NCBI GenBank assembly: GCA_963514095.1
Contig: OY741276.1
Span: 4,218,603-4,282,602, forward strand
DNA: 64,000 nucleotides
DNA from: Eutrigla gurnardus
Lineage: Eukaryota > Chordata > Actinopteri > Perciformes > Triglidae
Direction: 5' to 3'
The position numbers were made by a program, and so were the translations under genes. Positions within the stretch are counted from its first letter, which is position 1. Each line of letters starts with the position of its first letter. Under the pieces are notes generated by a model, which worked only from the letters and a program-made list of their open reading frames with translations, was not told the DNA's origin and did no database searches. Shown one piece after another: positions 1 through 14,005 of the stretch.

Positions 1-248
1 GTATTTCTTTAATCAGGCTCTATTTTCTGCTTGCCTACCTGATAGCGACGTGACAGCTTACAAGTCACTTATTATTCCAATAACGGAAATTCACCACGAT
101 CCATTATGAGTGTTCATAATATATATATCCTCCTGTCCCCAGTTGAAGCTTACAGGATAAAACTGAAAGCATGCCAGTATTTATGATGTGTTATTTTTAT
201 AGCAGGATATAAATAGCAAGCGCGCTTACACTTTTATCTCGTCTTCAG

Positions 249-939
249 TGAAGCCGGAGCCGGTGGAAGTTGAAAACAAGAAGACGGAGGCAGCGTTCAG
301 ACCCCCTCCTCTCCCCGAGCCTGAAGTCCTCCCCGAACTGCTGCACCGATGGAGTCTGAGCAAAGGAGAGGAGCTGTTCTTCATGCAGATGCCCGACACG
401 CTGCCCGGCCAGCCGCCGACCATCGAGCACCGGCCGGTGAAGACGGAGGTGCAGTCGGAGGACGGGACGGCTGTGCTTCTGAAAACAGAATCTCAGGTCG
501 GTGTATATTCCTCCCCTACGTGTTGCGTGCTCCACGATGTTGAGGCAAAGTGTGTGAACAACGTTTTTCCCTTTTTAAAACAGGAAGAGGAAGCCGAAGA
601 GAACAGCTGTAATCTGAAAGACCTGCGGGAGGGTCTTGTGGGGAAGATGCTGGTGAGGAAGTCTGGCCGGGTCCAGCTCATACTGGGACAAGTGACACTG
701 GACGTTTCTCTGGGAGCGTCTTGCTCTTTTCTTCAGGTACGTCTCTTTGGATACATCTTCACTTGTCTTATGTCATAATTGTGAACATTTCTGACGTGCT
801 TTTCCCCGCCTTGTGTTCTCAGGAGCTGGTCTCTATTGGTGCGGAGGGAAGAACGGGCGACTTGACTGTATTAGGGAACGTCAAACACAAAATGGTTTGC
901 TCCCCAGACTTCGAGACTCTGCTGGAGAGCAGCGCTTGA
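249..939 (+). CDS. polr3d: RNA polymerase III subunit RPC4, C-terminal exons (partial)
   Basis: Three exons are visible: 249-496, 584-736 and 823-939 (TGA stop), all bounded by AG/GT and joining in phase. The gene's 5' part lies left of the window. The joined protein carries family-typical stretches ELFFMQMPDTLPGQPP, KSGRVQLILGQVTLDV and NVKHKMVCSPDFETLLES, which match the conserved C-terminal half of vertebrate RPC4 as I know it. RPC4 pairs with RPC5 in a TFIIF-like subcomplex of RNA polymerase III that acts in initiation, termination and reinitiation at tRNA and 5S genes in the nucleus. About 173 residues are seen here of a family length near 400. Nothing is broken. Assignment is confident; only the upstream exons are missing. 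Confidence 0.95.
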
Positions 940-1260
940 CGCTCGTGAGAAACCACATGGATGCACTTGGTGGTGGAGTGATTGATCAGATGTTTACTTT
1001 TACTACAGACTGTCCCTTTAGTACCTGCCATTCAGTACAAGCACGGTGGCCGTTGATTGATCTTCTGTTATCCGAGTGGCTATTATAACACATCACAAAT
1101 ACAATATAAAAATGAAATGTAACTGAGGTTTTAGTTTGTTTTTTTTGTGGCATTTTAATTCAGGATTCAAAGGTTGAATTGTGTGCCAAATTTCAGTACT
1201 GTTTTCATTTCTCAATATCTGAGGTTACTTGACAAGACTGTACATGGATGTAAATGTGTG

Positions 1261-1266
1261 AATAAA
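1261..1266 (+). terminator. Likely polyadenylation signal of polr3d
   Basis: AATAAA lies about 320 bases after the polr3d stop codon and is followed by an A-rich tract. The stretch between stop and signal has no other gene and is read as 3' UTR. Confidence 0.6.
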
Positions 1267-1420
1267 AAAAAAGAAGTTTTTGTTAATCTGGTATGCGAGC
1301 GTCAAATGCTTAAAATTGTTGGTTCACCCCCGACAAAACAACCAATCTATGTTTTTCACTTCGCTCTAGTGACCATGCAGTTAATGTTTGGTTTTATTTA
1401 CTTAATATGAAAAAAAAGAA

Positions 1421-1540
1421 GATAATCCTTTTATTAGTCCCATGGTGGGGGAATGTACAGGATTACAGCAGCAAAAAGCAACAAGAGGAAAAACAACAAA
1501 TATAAGTAACTGTAAATATTATAAATACAATAAAAAATAT
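1421..1540. repeat. Interspersed repeat fragment
   Basis: The segment beginning GATAATCCTTTTATTAGTCC resembles the tail of a repeat common in fish genomes (Pol III SINE or LINE 3' end). It lies in the polr3d-gpat4 spacer. Family assignment is from memory and uncertain. The remaining spacer bases, about 1540-1900, show nothing I can call. Confidence 0.45.
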
Positions 1541-1899
1541 ATATACGTAGATTTTAATTGTACAGACTGAGTGGTTGAGTTCACAATATGTTATGATATA
1601 TGAAATGTCGACATGAAATAACTCCACACAATGGCATTTTGTTTTTGAGTGTTATTTTGAAGAATAACATTAAAAAAACTGCTCCTCTTAGCCTCATCAG
1701 TTTGAAAACATGCAGGCCATTTCACTATCTTTTAACCATATTTGAATGCATCCCTTGCAGCTTATTCATCATCGAGAGACTGTTGCAAATTTGCTCATAT
1801 CACTTCTTTTAAAACATGTAAATACACTCGCTCATCAAAGTGTTGTCCTACAGCGCCACACGTGGTCACAAATGGTATAAATATAATTTAAAGGGTCGC

Positions 1900-3264
1900 T
1901 GCAGTATCTGGTTGGGCCACCAGGTGTCAGCGCAGAGCTCGGGTTCTGTTCCGCGGCCGAGGGATGCTCGTTTTAAATACGTAGCCAGCTAAGAGCCGCC
2001 CGTTGTTGCTTCCTCGCCGGGTGGAGTTTGGCTTCGGTCCGCAAGACAAAGACGAGTGATTGACCAGTGTGAAGCCCTACTGTACCGGCGCAGCGCGTTA
2101 CCGTAACCGAAGGTTAGTGGAGTCCGTTAAACTACGTGCGGGTGAACTGAACCGTCGGTTGAGATAGTAAAACCTGTTAGACACCCCTAGTTAACCGTAG
2201 CGTCTTAAAAAAAAAAAAAAAAAACGGTTGTCTCAGCGTTTCATGTAACGTTACACCCGGGGACGGGGCTCCTCCGGAGGGCTGAGCGCAAGCTAACGCG
2301 TTAGCCGAGAGAGACGGGAGCAGAGCCAGGAGACGACCGTTAGCTCGGAGGGCCACGAGCTAACCGTCTCGCGCCCCCACTACGTAGCCGAGGTCTCGCT
2401 TGTATGCTAGTTGGCTTTGTGTTGGGGGGGGGGTAAAAGCGGAGGGGGGCTGTTGAATTACCCCCATAGATAGCTGTTAACTGTTCCTGATGAGCCGAGC
2501 TAACCCAGAGTGTAGGTTTGTACTCTCGTTAGCATCCTCGGAGGAGACGAGGGCCTCTATCGTTATCTCCGCACGGTGGCTGATAACAGTAACGTTAGCT
2601 TATAAAGTTATCTGGCCCTTCGCCCAAATAGGAACCACGACCTGCTTCCTCCTCCCGATATTAGTGGCATCGATTACTTTTCAGCTAGATGCTAACGCTA
2701 ACTTTTTCACGCCGTTAATCAAAAAACGATCAGAGAAGCTTTTTTTTTTCTGGCTTTAATTAATAAATGACGCGATCTTGGAGGACGGATCCTGATCGTT
2801 GTGTTTGTGTACCTCCTTTTGCAGGTCTGTGTTCCAGCTGAGCCGGATCTCCACCAGACAGGAGGACCCACCTGCTGTGCCAAGTTGTTTTATTGTTTAC
2901 ATCTCTGTCGCCAGCAGGAGGGAGACTGTTGCTCAAATAGGACCTACTTTTACTTCAGCACAGCTGCTTTTTTTTTTTTTTTTTAAAGAACTTGCTTCAT
3001 TTCTTCTCCTGGGGTTGACTTCAGAGAAAAACAATTTGATGGTGAAAATAATGAAATTCATTGGTGTTGCCCAAGCGGGCGATGTCGAGATGGACACTTG
3101 TAGTGATTCCCTGTTCGGTGTGAGGAGCTCCATCCCCTAGTTATCTTGATGAAGACCTTCTTCTGACACAAGAGGCGGGCCACTTGTTGGCCAGGAGGTG
3201 AAGTTGCCAGTGCCTCCTCTTGATTTCAACAGTTCCATTCAACAGTCCTCCTTGCCTTCCAAAG
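1900..3264 (+). promoter_or_regulatory. gpat4 promoter and 5' UTR region
   Basis: A CpG-richer stretch from about 1950 to 2450 marks the likely promoter and first noncoding exon; possible donors lie near 2112. A clear acceptor at 2824-2825 starts the exon that carries the ATG at 3265, so about 440 bases of 5' UTR precede the start codon in that exon. The region is dense in GTTAGC/GCTAAC words (for example near 2292, 2340, 2357, 2497, 2528, 2595 and 2687). The transcription start cannot be fixed from sequence alone. Confidence 0.5.
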
Positions 3265-6200
3265 ATGGAGCTCTTCTTCAACCCCTTTGACAACCTGGTG
3301 TGCATCCTGCTGGGCATCTCCCTCACCGTGTGGTTCACCCTGCTGCTGGTCTTCATCATCGTGCCCGCCATCTTCGGGGTGTCCTTTGGCATCCGCCGTC
3401 TTTACATGAAAACCTTGTTGAAGCTCTTTGAGGTAAGCGATTTGCTGCATGATTTACTTTTTTGAAGAAATGTGGAAACATAGAGCTGCAGTTTGAGACC
3501 ATGTGTTTGATTGTTAATCATTACTTAAGGGTTGAAGCACACGCACACACACATTGTAAAAGTATGTCTCCGGATGTGTTTCTATTCTTGCAAAGTTGTG
3601 GCCCAAACACCCTGTTATTCAAGAAACCATTGTTGGTAAAAGTCTCTGTTCTTCAAAGACGGCCTGCATTTTCCTTGGCTGTACATTTTGTCCTCCTTTC
3701 TACCCAAATTCACAGTCCAGCAGTCCCTGTTTTTTTGCTTTTGGGAAGAAGTTGCTGTATGCAATTTAACTTTTACGGCTGTAGATCACGTGCAGTAAGT
3801 GTTTTAGAGGTTTGCTGGCCTCGGTGCAGGCTTTATGTTTGTTTTTATGCTTGTCTTTAACACCCAACCAGTGGCCACTGTCTGATACAGCACACAGCCA
3901 CCGAGCCTTTCTTTCCCTGTTATGTAACCTTGCAGAACTACATACTTTGTCAGGAACTGTTTGTTACGTGGCTCCAAACAGCCTGGGATATTACTGATTA
4001 CTTTCACTTTCTAGAGATGAGCTTGAGTCACCGGTGATGGTCATCATTTGCCAGGCTTCGTTAGACTCCAGACACAGTTATCCAGTTTCCCAACTCCTGC
4101 TATTTCCGGTGTATCTTCACTTGTAAAAAGCTGTCACCACTTTCCAGCATGTACCCCCGAGAGCAGATCTTGCGCCAGAAATAATTTGACCAGTGGGGAA
4201 ACGAGAGACGTTCTTAGCTTGCGATGCCAGTAGCAACCATGAGATTTAGAGAAAAGGTCAAAGGACAGATGCAGTTGAGGCCTGAAGCAATGTTTTCTGG
4301 TTTGCACCATCCGCACGTAGCACTGTTTGCTCTCCATTTGAGGCTCGTTGAACTTGTGTGTTCGTCTTGGGTGTAATTATGTGCACAACCGAGACGTCGC
4401 CCGCAGTGGCATTTAGTTGTCGCAATTAGTTACTCAAAGAGAGATTGTGTTGCCGTTAGGCCATCAGTGTGACAGTGCGTTTAACGTATTAGTGGAAGCA
4501 TTTTGTTCCTGTGCTCTTCCTAGTTGGAGCAGCTCTCTCTGCTCCTCCTCCTCTCCAACTAAAGAATCTATACTGTCGACCGCAGCTGCATGTTCATATG
4601 TGGACTCAGTATTACAACTTGTCCCAGCAGGATTGAAAGCTGTAAAACCATGTACCATATGTTGAAAATGAGGAGGGTTAGTATAGTTACATGAAGCACA
4701 GATCATGGCTGTATGCTAAATTCTTAGATTACTTAATTCTTCAAATAGTTAAATGTCTTAATTTCTTAGTTGGCTGTCATCTCCAAAACGTAGACCAAGC
4801 TAGTTTCAGTTTGTGCAAAACATGTCCACAGTTAATGTAAAGTAAGTAGACATATGGAAATGATCTGATTTAGAGATATACAGGTTTAAAACTATAAATA
4901 TAATTAGTGTTTTTGTTGTTTTTTTTACATAAATTCCTGCCTGCCATCACTGTATTTGAGTATACTTAAATTTCCTTCAACTATTGTTTAACTGTTCCCT
5001 ATGATTGATTTGGTGCAGACAAATACTTGGAAGTTGTCCAGTGCTGTGGAAATTACAGTCTAAGACTTGTGAAGCACATCCAAAACTTTGAGTACTTCCT
5101 GATCTTTCCTGCTTGGATCACAGCTAGAACACCATGTCCTTTTCCTGCCTTTCAGTGAGCGATGCACCGATCCGTCTTTCTCAATACCGATAGATACCTG
5201 GGCTCCGGGTATCGGCTGATACGGAGTACCGATCCGACACCGGTGCTTAATTAATAACCTGCATGCCTCACTCTTCAGCCATGCATATTATTATATCTTC
5301 AACTTCTGATCATTCAGGTTCTAGTTTCCTCGACTCTGTGAAAGTTTTGCAGTGTGACGCTTCACTCGGAATAATTATAACCATTATAAAAATGGAGCAG
5401 GAAGCAGCTGTGACCCAGTTGATGATGAAGAACTTGCTGTGGGTTTCTGGAACGTTAAAATGTAGTAATTCAGACGTTACAGAACATGTTGCATGTTGGC
5501 GGGGCTTCCTTCTCTAAATGTTTTATGATGGCGTGTCTCAGACTCACGACAAACAACAGTTGAATGCGTGAGCCTTCCTTTCATTGTTCCCATATTGGTT
5601 GATGAATTAGGTTGAACAACCTGCTTTCTTTGTATTCTGGTATTTGTATTTTCACACGCCTTTTTTGTTCCTTGTTGATAGTGGGCCACACTACGGATAG
5701 AGAGAGGAGCGAAAGAAAACAATCACATGCTGTACAAACCCTACTCCAATGGTAAGACGTGCTTTCAGTGTGCATGTTTCAGTCGCTGTGTTTGTTGCAG
5801 AGATACGTTTTCCTGACAACCTTTTCCCCCTCTGGACTGCTCCAGCCATCATTGCCAAGGAGCCCACCTCCCTGGAGGAGGAGATCAAGGAGATCCGGCG
5901 GAGCGGCAGCAACAAGGACCTGAACTCGGCCCCAGAGTTCGAGATGTCCGACATCTTCTATTTCGCCCGGAGAGGAGTGGAGAGCATCATGGACGACGAG
6001 GTGACCAAGCGGTTCTCCGCTGAGGAGTTGGAGTCCTGGAATCTGCTGACCCGCAGCAACAATAACTTCCACTACATCAGCCTGAGGCTTACCGTCCTAT
6101 GGGGGCTGGGCCTGCTGATCCGCTACGGCTTCCTGCTGCCTCTCAGGTATTAGCAGTACCTCTGACATGAAGGTTGTTTTATATAGAGAACCCTAACCAT

Positions 6201-9200
6201 TGCAGAGGCTAGAATAGATACTATACACCAGGGTCAGCAGCACAATCACATCAATTTATGCCCTTTTTTTGTGTTGAACGAAATTCAGTTTTTGGATTTG
6301 ACGAACATACATCTGGTATTTTACTTCTCTATCTACCCAATGTTACAACACTTTTACACTGTGCTGCTATTTGGTGGGTAGTCTAAGAGTTTGAGGAATT
6401 ACCACCAAAAACACAAAATGCTAGGCATTGAATTACCTTAGCAATTACCTGTGCATGGTCAGAGGGAGCTGACGGCAATCCCAGCATGCATTAGACAAGA
6501 AGCACGGTACAGGACAGAGCTAACACGTGTAGTGTGCAGCCCACCTGTAAAAATCAATAGATTTGGACAGACAGCTCCTGGACACACGAGTAACATGAAG
6601 TGTTTGCACACTCAGTGAGATAGAGAGGGAGATCCTGCTTCGGGGTCAGTTTAGACAGTCAGGGACAGTGACTCAGTACTAAGCCTGGCTGGCTCGCTTC
6701 CAGTCGCCAGTGGGGAGGCGGATCAGGCCACCGCTGCACAGACAGACCCCTGTGCACTTTAATGGATTCTCTCATTCACTACTTGTCTGGTTGAATATTG
6801 ACCCGGCTCACTCGCTAGCACGAAACCTTCACCTCTCGAGTGTTTGTCTAATCCTTGCCCAATTTAATCAGCACCTTCTCCAACCCGGGATGATTGGTTC
6901 ATCCAGATTAAGTCGACCTGTTGGCCAGTTTAATCATCTCATAACGTGGCCTCCTGCAGGCTCTGGTGTCTATTGTCGGGTACATTATATGACGAGTTCT
7001 TGCATTTAAATGCCAGTAAAACACAAATCTTTTTAAAATCAAAAGGTGAAATCCCTCCCCTCTGTGTTTTACAGAAATTATGTTGCTTGTAAAAAGATTC
7101 CCTGTTGTAGGATTAGGTTTTACCCACCTGTGTGTCTTTCAGGGTAACTCTTGCCTTCACTGGTGTCGGCCTCCTCGTGTTCCTCACCTGTGTTATTGGG
7201 ATGCTTCCCAATGGAAGGTATGACTGACACGCTCGTCTGTTTTTAAGTCATCAAAAGTGAAACAGATCGGCTGTATATAAAGTACATCATGCTGTCGTAT
7301 GCTCCTTCTTGCAGGTTAAAAAACTTTCTGAGTCAACAAGTCCACTTGATGTGCTACAGAATATGTGTCCGAGCTCTGACTGCCATTATAACCTACCATG
7401 ACAGGTAAGGGCCCCTTTTGGTTGTGTAACTAGTGACTCTATGTGAGCGTGAACCTATTTTTGACTCCTCACAGAACAGTAATATTTAAACACAGCAGTA
7501 GTGAACGTCCAGGCTAAAACGGTTACAGTCCTTATCAGATGAGGACTAGATGGAGCACATGTGGGAGTTACTGCTAGAGAGGACTTCAACTGGTGCACAC
7601 AAAGTAATCCAATTAGGGCGGATGCACATTACTTGATGTAATGATGTTTCCAGGAATAACGGAATAAACTGTACACACTGGCAGTTGGCACACATGGACC
7701 TGCATATTGTTAAGGAAAGCCTATTAAACACTTGCGTGGAGGTTCTATGCAATGTTCCTGCAAAACCCACTTCTTACTCTGATTTTGCTTCCAGCTTCTT
7801 CTTGTTTTACATTGTTGTTTCAGTGTTTCCCTGCAGTTTCTCAACCTAATGTCTTACTTTTACCTAATAACTTATTGCATGCAGTCTTACCTTTAGCACA
7901 TTGTTAATGTGCTGCAAAAGCCTCTACTTAAAAGTTGGTTACAAAAGTGTAGTAGAATCACTGTTAATAGTTGACTTAAAAGCAATCTAGAATATAACTT
8001 AATATATTTTTTTATGGAGAACGTTAAACGTTACATCTCTTCCAGCAAACTTCAGAGAATAATGAGGATAAAACGCCATCACTGATCTGTTTTAACAGAA
8101 TATTCTGTGGTCTAGTTCAGCTGAAAACACAGAGCTTGTTTAGAAACGGCACCCACATTACTGTCACTTCACATGTCTCCGCTGTTCCGCTCTGTGTTTG
8201 CATGGGTGTGGAGAAGATTAAAGGTTGTGTGAAGGGGAAGCAGTGGCCGTATGTGGAGGTGAATGTATGACTTGTTTTCTCTGCTTCTAAGGCAATGGTG
8301 TAACTACCGAAAAGTATCAAAAACTGACTGCTTTTGTCAAAATTTGTTGATAAAGATAATAGTTTGCTCAGTGGCTGCTCCCACTGTTTAACGAGACCCA
8401 GACCTAACATTTCCAGAGAAAGATTCTTTCAACCGATAGCTTTCCAAATGTCATGAGATTTAAACAGAAGTTGCCTTCTGAACAATTTCATTCTTTGATT
8501 GAAAGTCGACATGAGTTTGAGTCCAGAGGGATAATACAGATAGAAGAATTGAACCACTCAAATGCTGCCCGTCTTGTTCACATAGTCCCGTGCTTCTTCC
8601 TTCTCAGACATGATCTGCCACGGGGCCCCTTGCCGTGACAGAAACGGGTCTGCAAGAGATTACATAATGACAGATGAGTTATCTATGGAGACCAGAATCC
8701 AGGGTGTGTTAGAACTTGTAATGTAAGCCTGAGGCCGAGGCTCAGACTGTCTCCAAATCAGGCACTCAAGCACGCATATTAGTTACTGTTTATTTCATTT
8801 GAACAAAGCAGTACGTTCCCTGACATAGGACCTCTAAAAAGACTTATAAATAACAACAATAATTTAAATAACATATATTTTATGTCATGTATGTAACGGG
8901 AGGTTTTTATCTGACATTTTATTTAGATATGAGGTATGTAGGGGTAACGTGAAGATGAAACAGGAGATGGAGCTTGTATATAACGGATGGGCACGTGCAA
9001 CAGGATGTGGAGGAGGAAGTTGAAGCTCACTGTTTGCCCATGAACCGTAGTCTGTAACAGCTGGTGGCGTTCCTCGTTAGATAAAAGGCAGGCTTGGATG
9101 AGTTGACATTAAACTGTTGAAATAACGTCTGAGACTGAGATCAAGGGAGTTTGTTGGTGAGATTTCTCAATGTTTGTTGATTTGCTCACATGTGGAGGCA

Positions 9201-11628
9201 CCGGCCAAAATATTATCATGAACTGGCATGGCAGTTACGGATCTTTCTCTAATTTAAAACGTGATCATATTTATCTGGACATTCATTGGTGGAAAATCAC
9301 ACTGATTGATACAGCATTCTTTATTGTCACTACCACCGTTCGCGCTCGGCGTACGTGGAAGGGAAATATCGTTCTCCACTAAGTATACAACAAACGAGAC
9401 CTACTATTAACATTTCTGAATATCTGCCATCAAGGCCTGTTATAACACATATTCCTCTCTACTCTGGGGCTAAAAATACACAAGTGACAGAAGAAGTGTT
9501 GCTCTCTCTCTCCTCTCTATTTAAAATTGTAGCTCTATTTCTGGAATGTGGATCCAGTAGGTTCAGATGCTGCATGCTCTGGGGGTCTGACCTTTTAACA
9601 TGTCCACCAATGGGTTGATTTGTTTCACACAACAAGAGCAAAACGTACCCACATTTTTATGGAGAATAGTTTTGACTCCAGAAGGCGTTGCTTTTTGTTG
9701 CTAACGTTGTTTCAGTTCTCGTTAATGAATCCCCCAGGAAGCTCCTTCATGCTTCGTAGCTGAACAAGTCTCTGTTTCCACATTAACAGCGAGAATAAAC
9801 CCAAGAATGGTGGTCTCTGTGTCGCCAACCACACCTCGCCCATTGATGTCATCATCCTGGCCAGCGATGGCTGCTATGCTATGGTAACTATTACTGCTGA
9901 TCAGCAGGAGAAACTACACAACCATCGACACCGGTCACTTTTTCTGTGGCAGCTGCTCGTCTGTTCAAACCACGGTTGTGTTTTCAGGTTGGACAAATCC
10001 ACGGTGGCTTGATGGGGGTCATTCAGAGATCCATGGTGAAGGCCTGCCCGCACATTTGGTTCGAACGCTCAGAAGTCAAAGACAGACATCTAGTGGCCAA
10101 AAGGTAGCATTACAACCCTTTGTTTTATTCCATTTTTGTTTTTGTAGTTTCCCCCCGTGTTGAAATGCTATTTTTTTGTAAATTCAGATTTTGTGTTATG
10201 TCTCTTTAAAAGATATTTTTTAGTATTTACCTACCTACACCTTGTATTGCAGATTGAGTGACCATGTCGAAGATAAATCTAAACTGCCCATTCTCATTTT
10301 CCCAGAAGGTGAGTTTGTTCAATGATCTCCTACAGACTTCATAATCGGCCCCATAAATCTTCATTTATTTATTTTTCATAAATACTCTCCACCCCCAGGT
10401 ACCTGCATTAACAACACATCCGTTATGATGTTTAAGAAGGGCAGTTTTGAGATCGATGCCACAGTCTACCCTGTGGCCATTAAGGTGAGTCCTTTTTTTA
10501 ATGTTTACCAGCCACGTCTCATTTCTTTTACCGTTTGTTCAAAAAGAATACTATGTATTGATTATTCATTCTGGTGCGTTGGATCCTCCACAGTATGACC
10601 CCCGATTTGGAGACGCCTTCTGGAACAGCAGCAAGTTTGGAATGGTCAACTACCTGTTACGTATGATGAGCAGCTGGGCCATCGTCTGCAGCGTGTGGTA
10701 CCTTCCTCCCATGTCTAGAGAGGTGAGACGCCACGGTCCAGCTGATTATTTTTTTCTGAAACAATCCACACGTTAGAGGAGAGAGAGATTTGCTTTTACA
10801 GTTGATAATAGCTTTGCTGTTATTTATTTGTTAGTCGTGATATTTCATTTATTGTAATCTTCTCCAACAGGCGGATGAGGATGCTGTACAGTTTGCCAAT
10901 CGTGTAAAGGCAGCCATAGCCAGGCAAGGTGGACTGGTGGACCTCCTGTGGTAAGAGAACACCCATTCAGCTCAATGGTTTCTAAAACCCTCTGACCATT
11001 GAACACCGTTTGTGGCAGAAAGAGCACAGGTGTCTTCTGTATTATTAAAAAAAAGCCTGTATTCGTGTATGCCATCCAGTCAACGGGAAAATACCACATC
11101 TTGTTGACTATACAGACTTGACTTTTAGCTTTTTAAAAATGGTTGCTGCAGTAGGTAGACTGGAGGTGGGAGTGGAATATGCAGCTCATAATTCCTTTCC
11201 TTGGACACCTTTTCATGAAAAGTTAATGCAACCACCATTTTATCGTTGGCATTGCAGCTTTCACCTGTGCTTTTTCTCTGGTAATGATGGGATATGCTGT
11301 TCAGTGTAACTCCCAGATAAATGTAACATCTCTTTGACACAATGGGGATTACAATTTAGAAAATTAGTATTGTATTGCAGTGGATGGGATCAAGTTTGCA
11401 GCATCATAAACGGCAATTTCATTGCTTTGGCAGAACCGAATCTTTGATTTAAATGTGCATAAATGTCGACTACATTACCACAACGTGATTGTCGTCACTG
11501 ATTTCCACCTCTTTTGTAGGGACGGAGGATTGAAGAGAGGAAAGGTAAAAGAAACCTTTAAAGAAGAGCAGCAGAAGCTGTACAGTAAAATGCTGGTGGG
11601 CACCCAAGAGGACCGCAGTCGCTCCTGA
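3265..11628 (+). CDS. gpat4: Glycerol-3-phosphate acyltransferase 4
   Basis: Twelve coding exons join in phase: 3265-3432, 5682-5751, 5846-6146, 7143-7217, 7315-7404, 9790-9883, 9988-10103, 10253-10308, 10399-10484, 10594-10722, 10871-10950 and 11520-11628, giving 457 residues (human GPAT4 has 456). The enzyme acylates sn-glycerol-3-phosphate with acyl-CoA to lysophosphatidic acid, the first step of glycerolipid synthesis, in the ER and at lipid droplets. The acyltransferase block I NHTSPID is at residues 248-254 (catalytic His249/Asp254), and the FPEGTC block is at 321-326. An N-terminal hydrophobic segment (residues about 10-40) and a central pair (about 155-205) fit the membrane hairpin. 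The C-terminus ends EDRSRS as in GPAT4 rather than GPAT3. The start was chosen because MELFFNPFDNL aligns with the family N-terminus. Complete and intact. Confidence 0.97.
5158..5260 (+). repeat. hAT-like MITE fragment in gpat4 intron
   Basis: GATGCACCGATCCG followed by several TATCGG/CCGAT words and ending near GGTGCTTAATTAAT matches a GATGCACCGAT-ended DNA transposon family common in teleosts. A second, inverted copy lies at about 23030-23215. The right boundary is unclear; the element may run to about 5480. Confidence 0.5.
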
Positions 11629-13135
11629 AGACCCTGTGTGGATTTGGACTGGCTCAGAGACCTACTTCGGGCACCTCTGGACTAAATAGGCAGTCAGCGG
11701 GCCTCCCTCTCTATAGGGGCTCCTGGACCGGAAACTTCCCTCTCTGATGTCAACAGTAGTCCATTTGGCTTCCTCGGCCGCAGCCTCAGCCAGGCATGTT
11801 CAGTTTGCGTCGTCGTTACGGGTCATTCAGAGTCTGCTGCCCGTCGTTGGGACGGCCTGACCGAAGCCCTGCTTGCATTAGAATGAATATAAGGTGCACA
11901 CAGAAAAGGAGCATTATCTTCCTTGTTGGCAGTCTTTTGAGGGGGGAAACTGTATTATTATCTATCATTGAGTTCTTGTCTTTGTTTGGTAGTTTCAGCA
12001 TTTTTCATTTTACCGTCACAGTTTGTATCACACTGTTAATGTTACAGAGCTGATTATACATGGGACATAGAAGAGCGTTGTTGTAGATGAGAACTAGTTT
12101 GTTCTAAAGCTAAAAGCTATGACTGATTTGGTGGTTTTGCATGACTGGACCTCTGCCCATGATTTGAGGCACAGTGCCAGGTTTTGTTACATTTCAGATA
12201 TTTTTATGAGCTTTTTTTCCAAGAACGAAAAAAAAAATACACTTGTATTTTAAGCTTTTGTGTATTACATTGACTTGTATCGACATATGTGGTCACCATA
12301 GGAGTTACATTGCAGATGAGCTCTTTACATGTTGTCTGTGTTTCTTCCATGGAATGTGTAAATGTTCACATTATGAAATGGAAACTGTGCTTCCCACAGT
12401 TCCTATGGTGGAGGTTTATGGACTGAAGCAGAAGCTCCTCCGTGGTCCAGCATTAACTGGAGTAAAAGGGTTTTTAAGTGCATTCATTAAGAATGTATTC
12501 GGGGTGCTCTCACTGTCGCCCCTTTTTACGGCCCATGGCAGCCCCTATGTTCTACATTGCTGCTTGTGCAGTGACCATGTTGCCTGATTTATTTTAAGTG
12601 AACTCTAAAAGCTATTGTCTGCCCCCCCAATCATCAGTGAGCTCTGTCCCGTTTGGCAGCGTTTCCAAGGAGGTTTCAAGGAGAGCGTAGCCCCAGTTTG
12701 GACTCCATGTTCAGCTGGAGGTTTTCCCTCACCGACCCCCTCGACCCTCTAGTTTACCGTTAATCAGGGACGTTCATTTAGATCGTGTCAAATCTGTTCA
12801 TCAAAATAAATGTTCAAGAATGTGTTTACCTTTTGACTTTGTGGGGTTTTTGTGCTTTTCCTCTGATGCAGGCACAACACGTTTTTAACCATACAGAAGC
12901 ATTTGAAACCAGAAGTCCCGTAACATGGTTTCAGGTGAATATGTACAATATTTTAGATCAGTATATGTATACGTCTTTGTATAACTTTACAGATGTGTTC
13001 AAAGAAACGGGTTATTTAAAAAAAAAAGATGAATACACTACACTATTGACCTTCAAAGATGCAGGTGAACAGATTTGAATTGTTACTAAATATTTTCCAT
13101 TTAAGTTCCATGTACTGAAAATAATAAATAGTAAA
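11629..13135 (+). other. gpat4 3' UTR with two candidate poly(A) signals
   Basis: About 1.5 kb without a plausible reading frame follows the stop. AATAAA occurs at 12805-12810 and 13123-13128, either of which could end the transcript. From 13136 to 13995 I see only a perfect 15-bp-stem hairpin (13572-13611) and no gene. Confidence 0.55.
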
Positions 13136-14005
13136 TAGGCCTATGTGTTCTGCAGTTTTCAACCACTTCCATTCTCATCCTATTATCTCACTCCCCTTTT
13201 CTTTTTACCGCCAAATATTTCCCCGAAACAGTTTTCCGCAGTTTATTTGATATTTTTAGAATCGAATGTTTTTGCTGCAAACGGTTCTGCCTTAATGAGT
13301 TGTTGCTTTTCTGTGCTATTCTTGGCGAGCCACGATTCTCTGGTATCATTTCCTGTCTGATTTATTGTCCAGCGGGGCTCCAAGCTGCTACCACAGGGTC
13401 TGGCATGAGGATTGAAAGCTTTATTTTGAACATTTTATACTTTGTATTAATTCCCCAGCGTACAATGTACTCAGGATCCCGGCTAAATACGAACTCTTTC
13501 CTCTCTGGGTGTATGCTGCGGATTCTTTTGTGGCGGCTTTATCCAGAACCCCAGAGCTCTGCTCCTGGCTGCAACAAAGTGCCTCCGTCCTTTTCAGGAG
13601 GCACTTTGTTGTTTGCAAACCGGTGATGGACATGGCAGCGTTCCTTTTGCATCTCCGTCGCAGTCGTTTCCAATGGATCTGTTGACATGGGAGAATAAAG
13701 CACACAGTGCTCAGGGGAGGATTAAGAGGAAGCAGGGAGAGCAGCTCAAAAGGTTTGACTGTGAAAACCACGCCATGGTTGAACGGCTTACTAGCAGCAC
13801 TATGGAGAGCTGGAGTTTGGCCCCCCAGCAAACTCTTTGACTGCTGGGTGGCACCGATCCATCAGCTCCAAATAGGACGTTTACAGCTCGGTGCACAAAC
13901 CAGTGAAAATACTGTGGTAACGTTACTGTTGTGATCCTGCAAGGTGTAGGAGGCGGGCTGGTCTAGAGAACATGACTCAACCCCCGATGGCTTTACACAA
14001 GAGTG

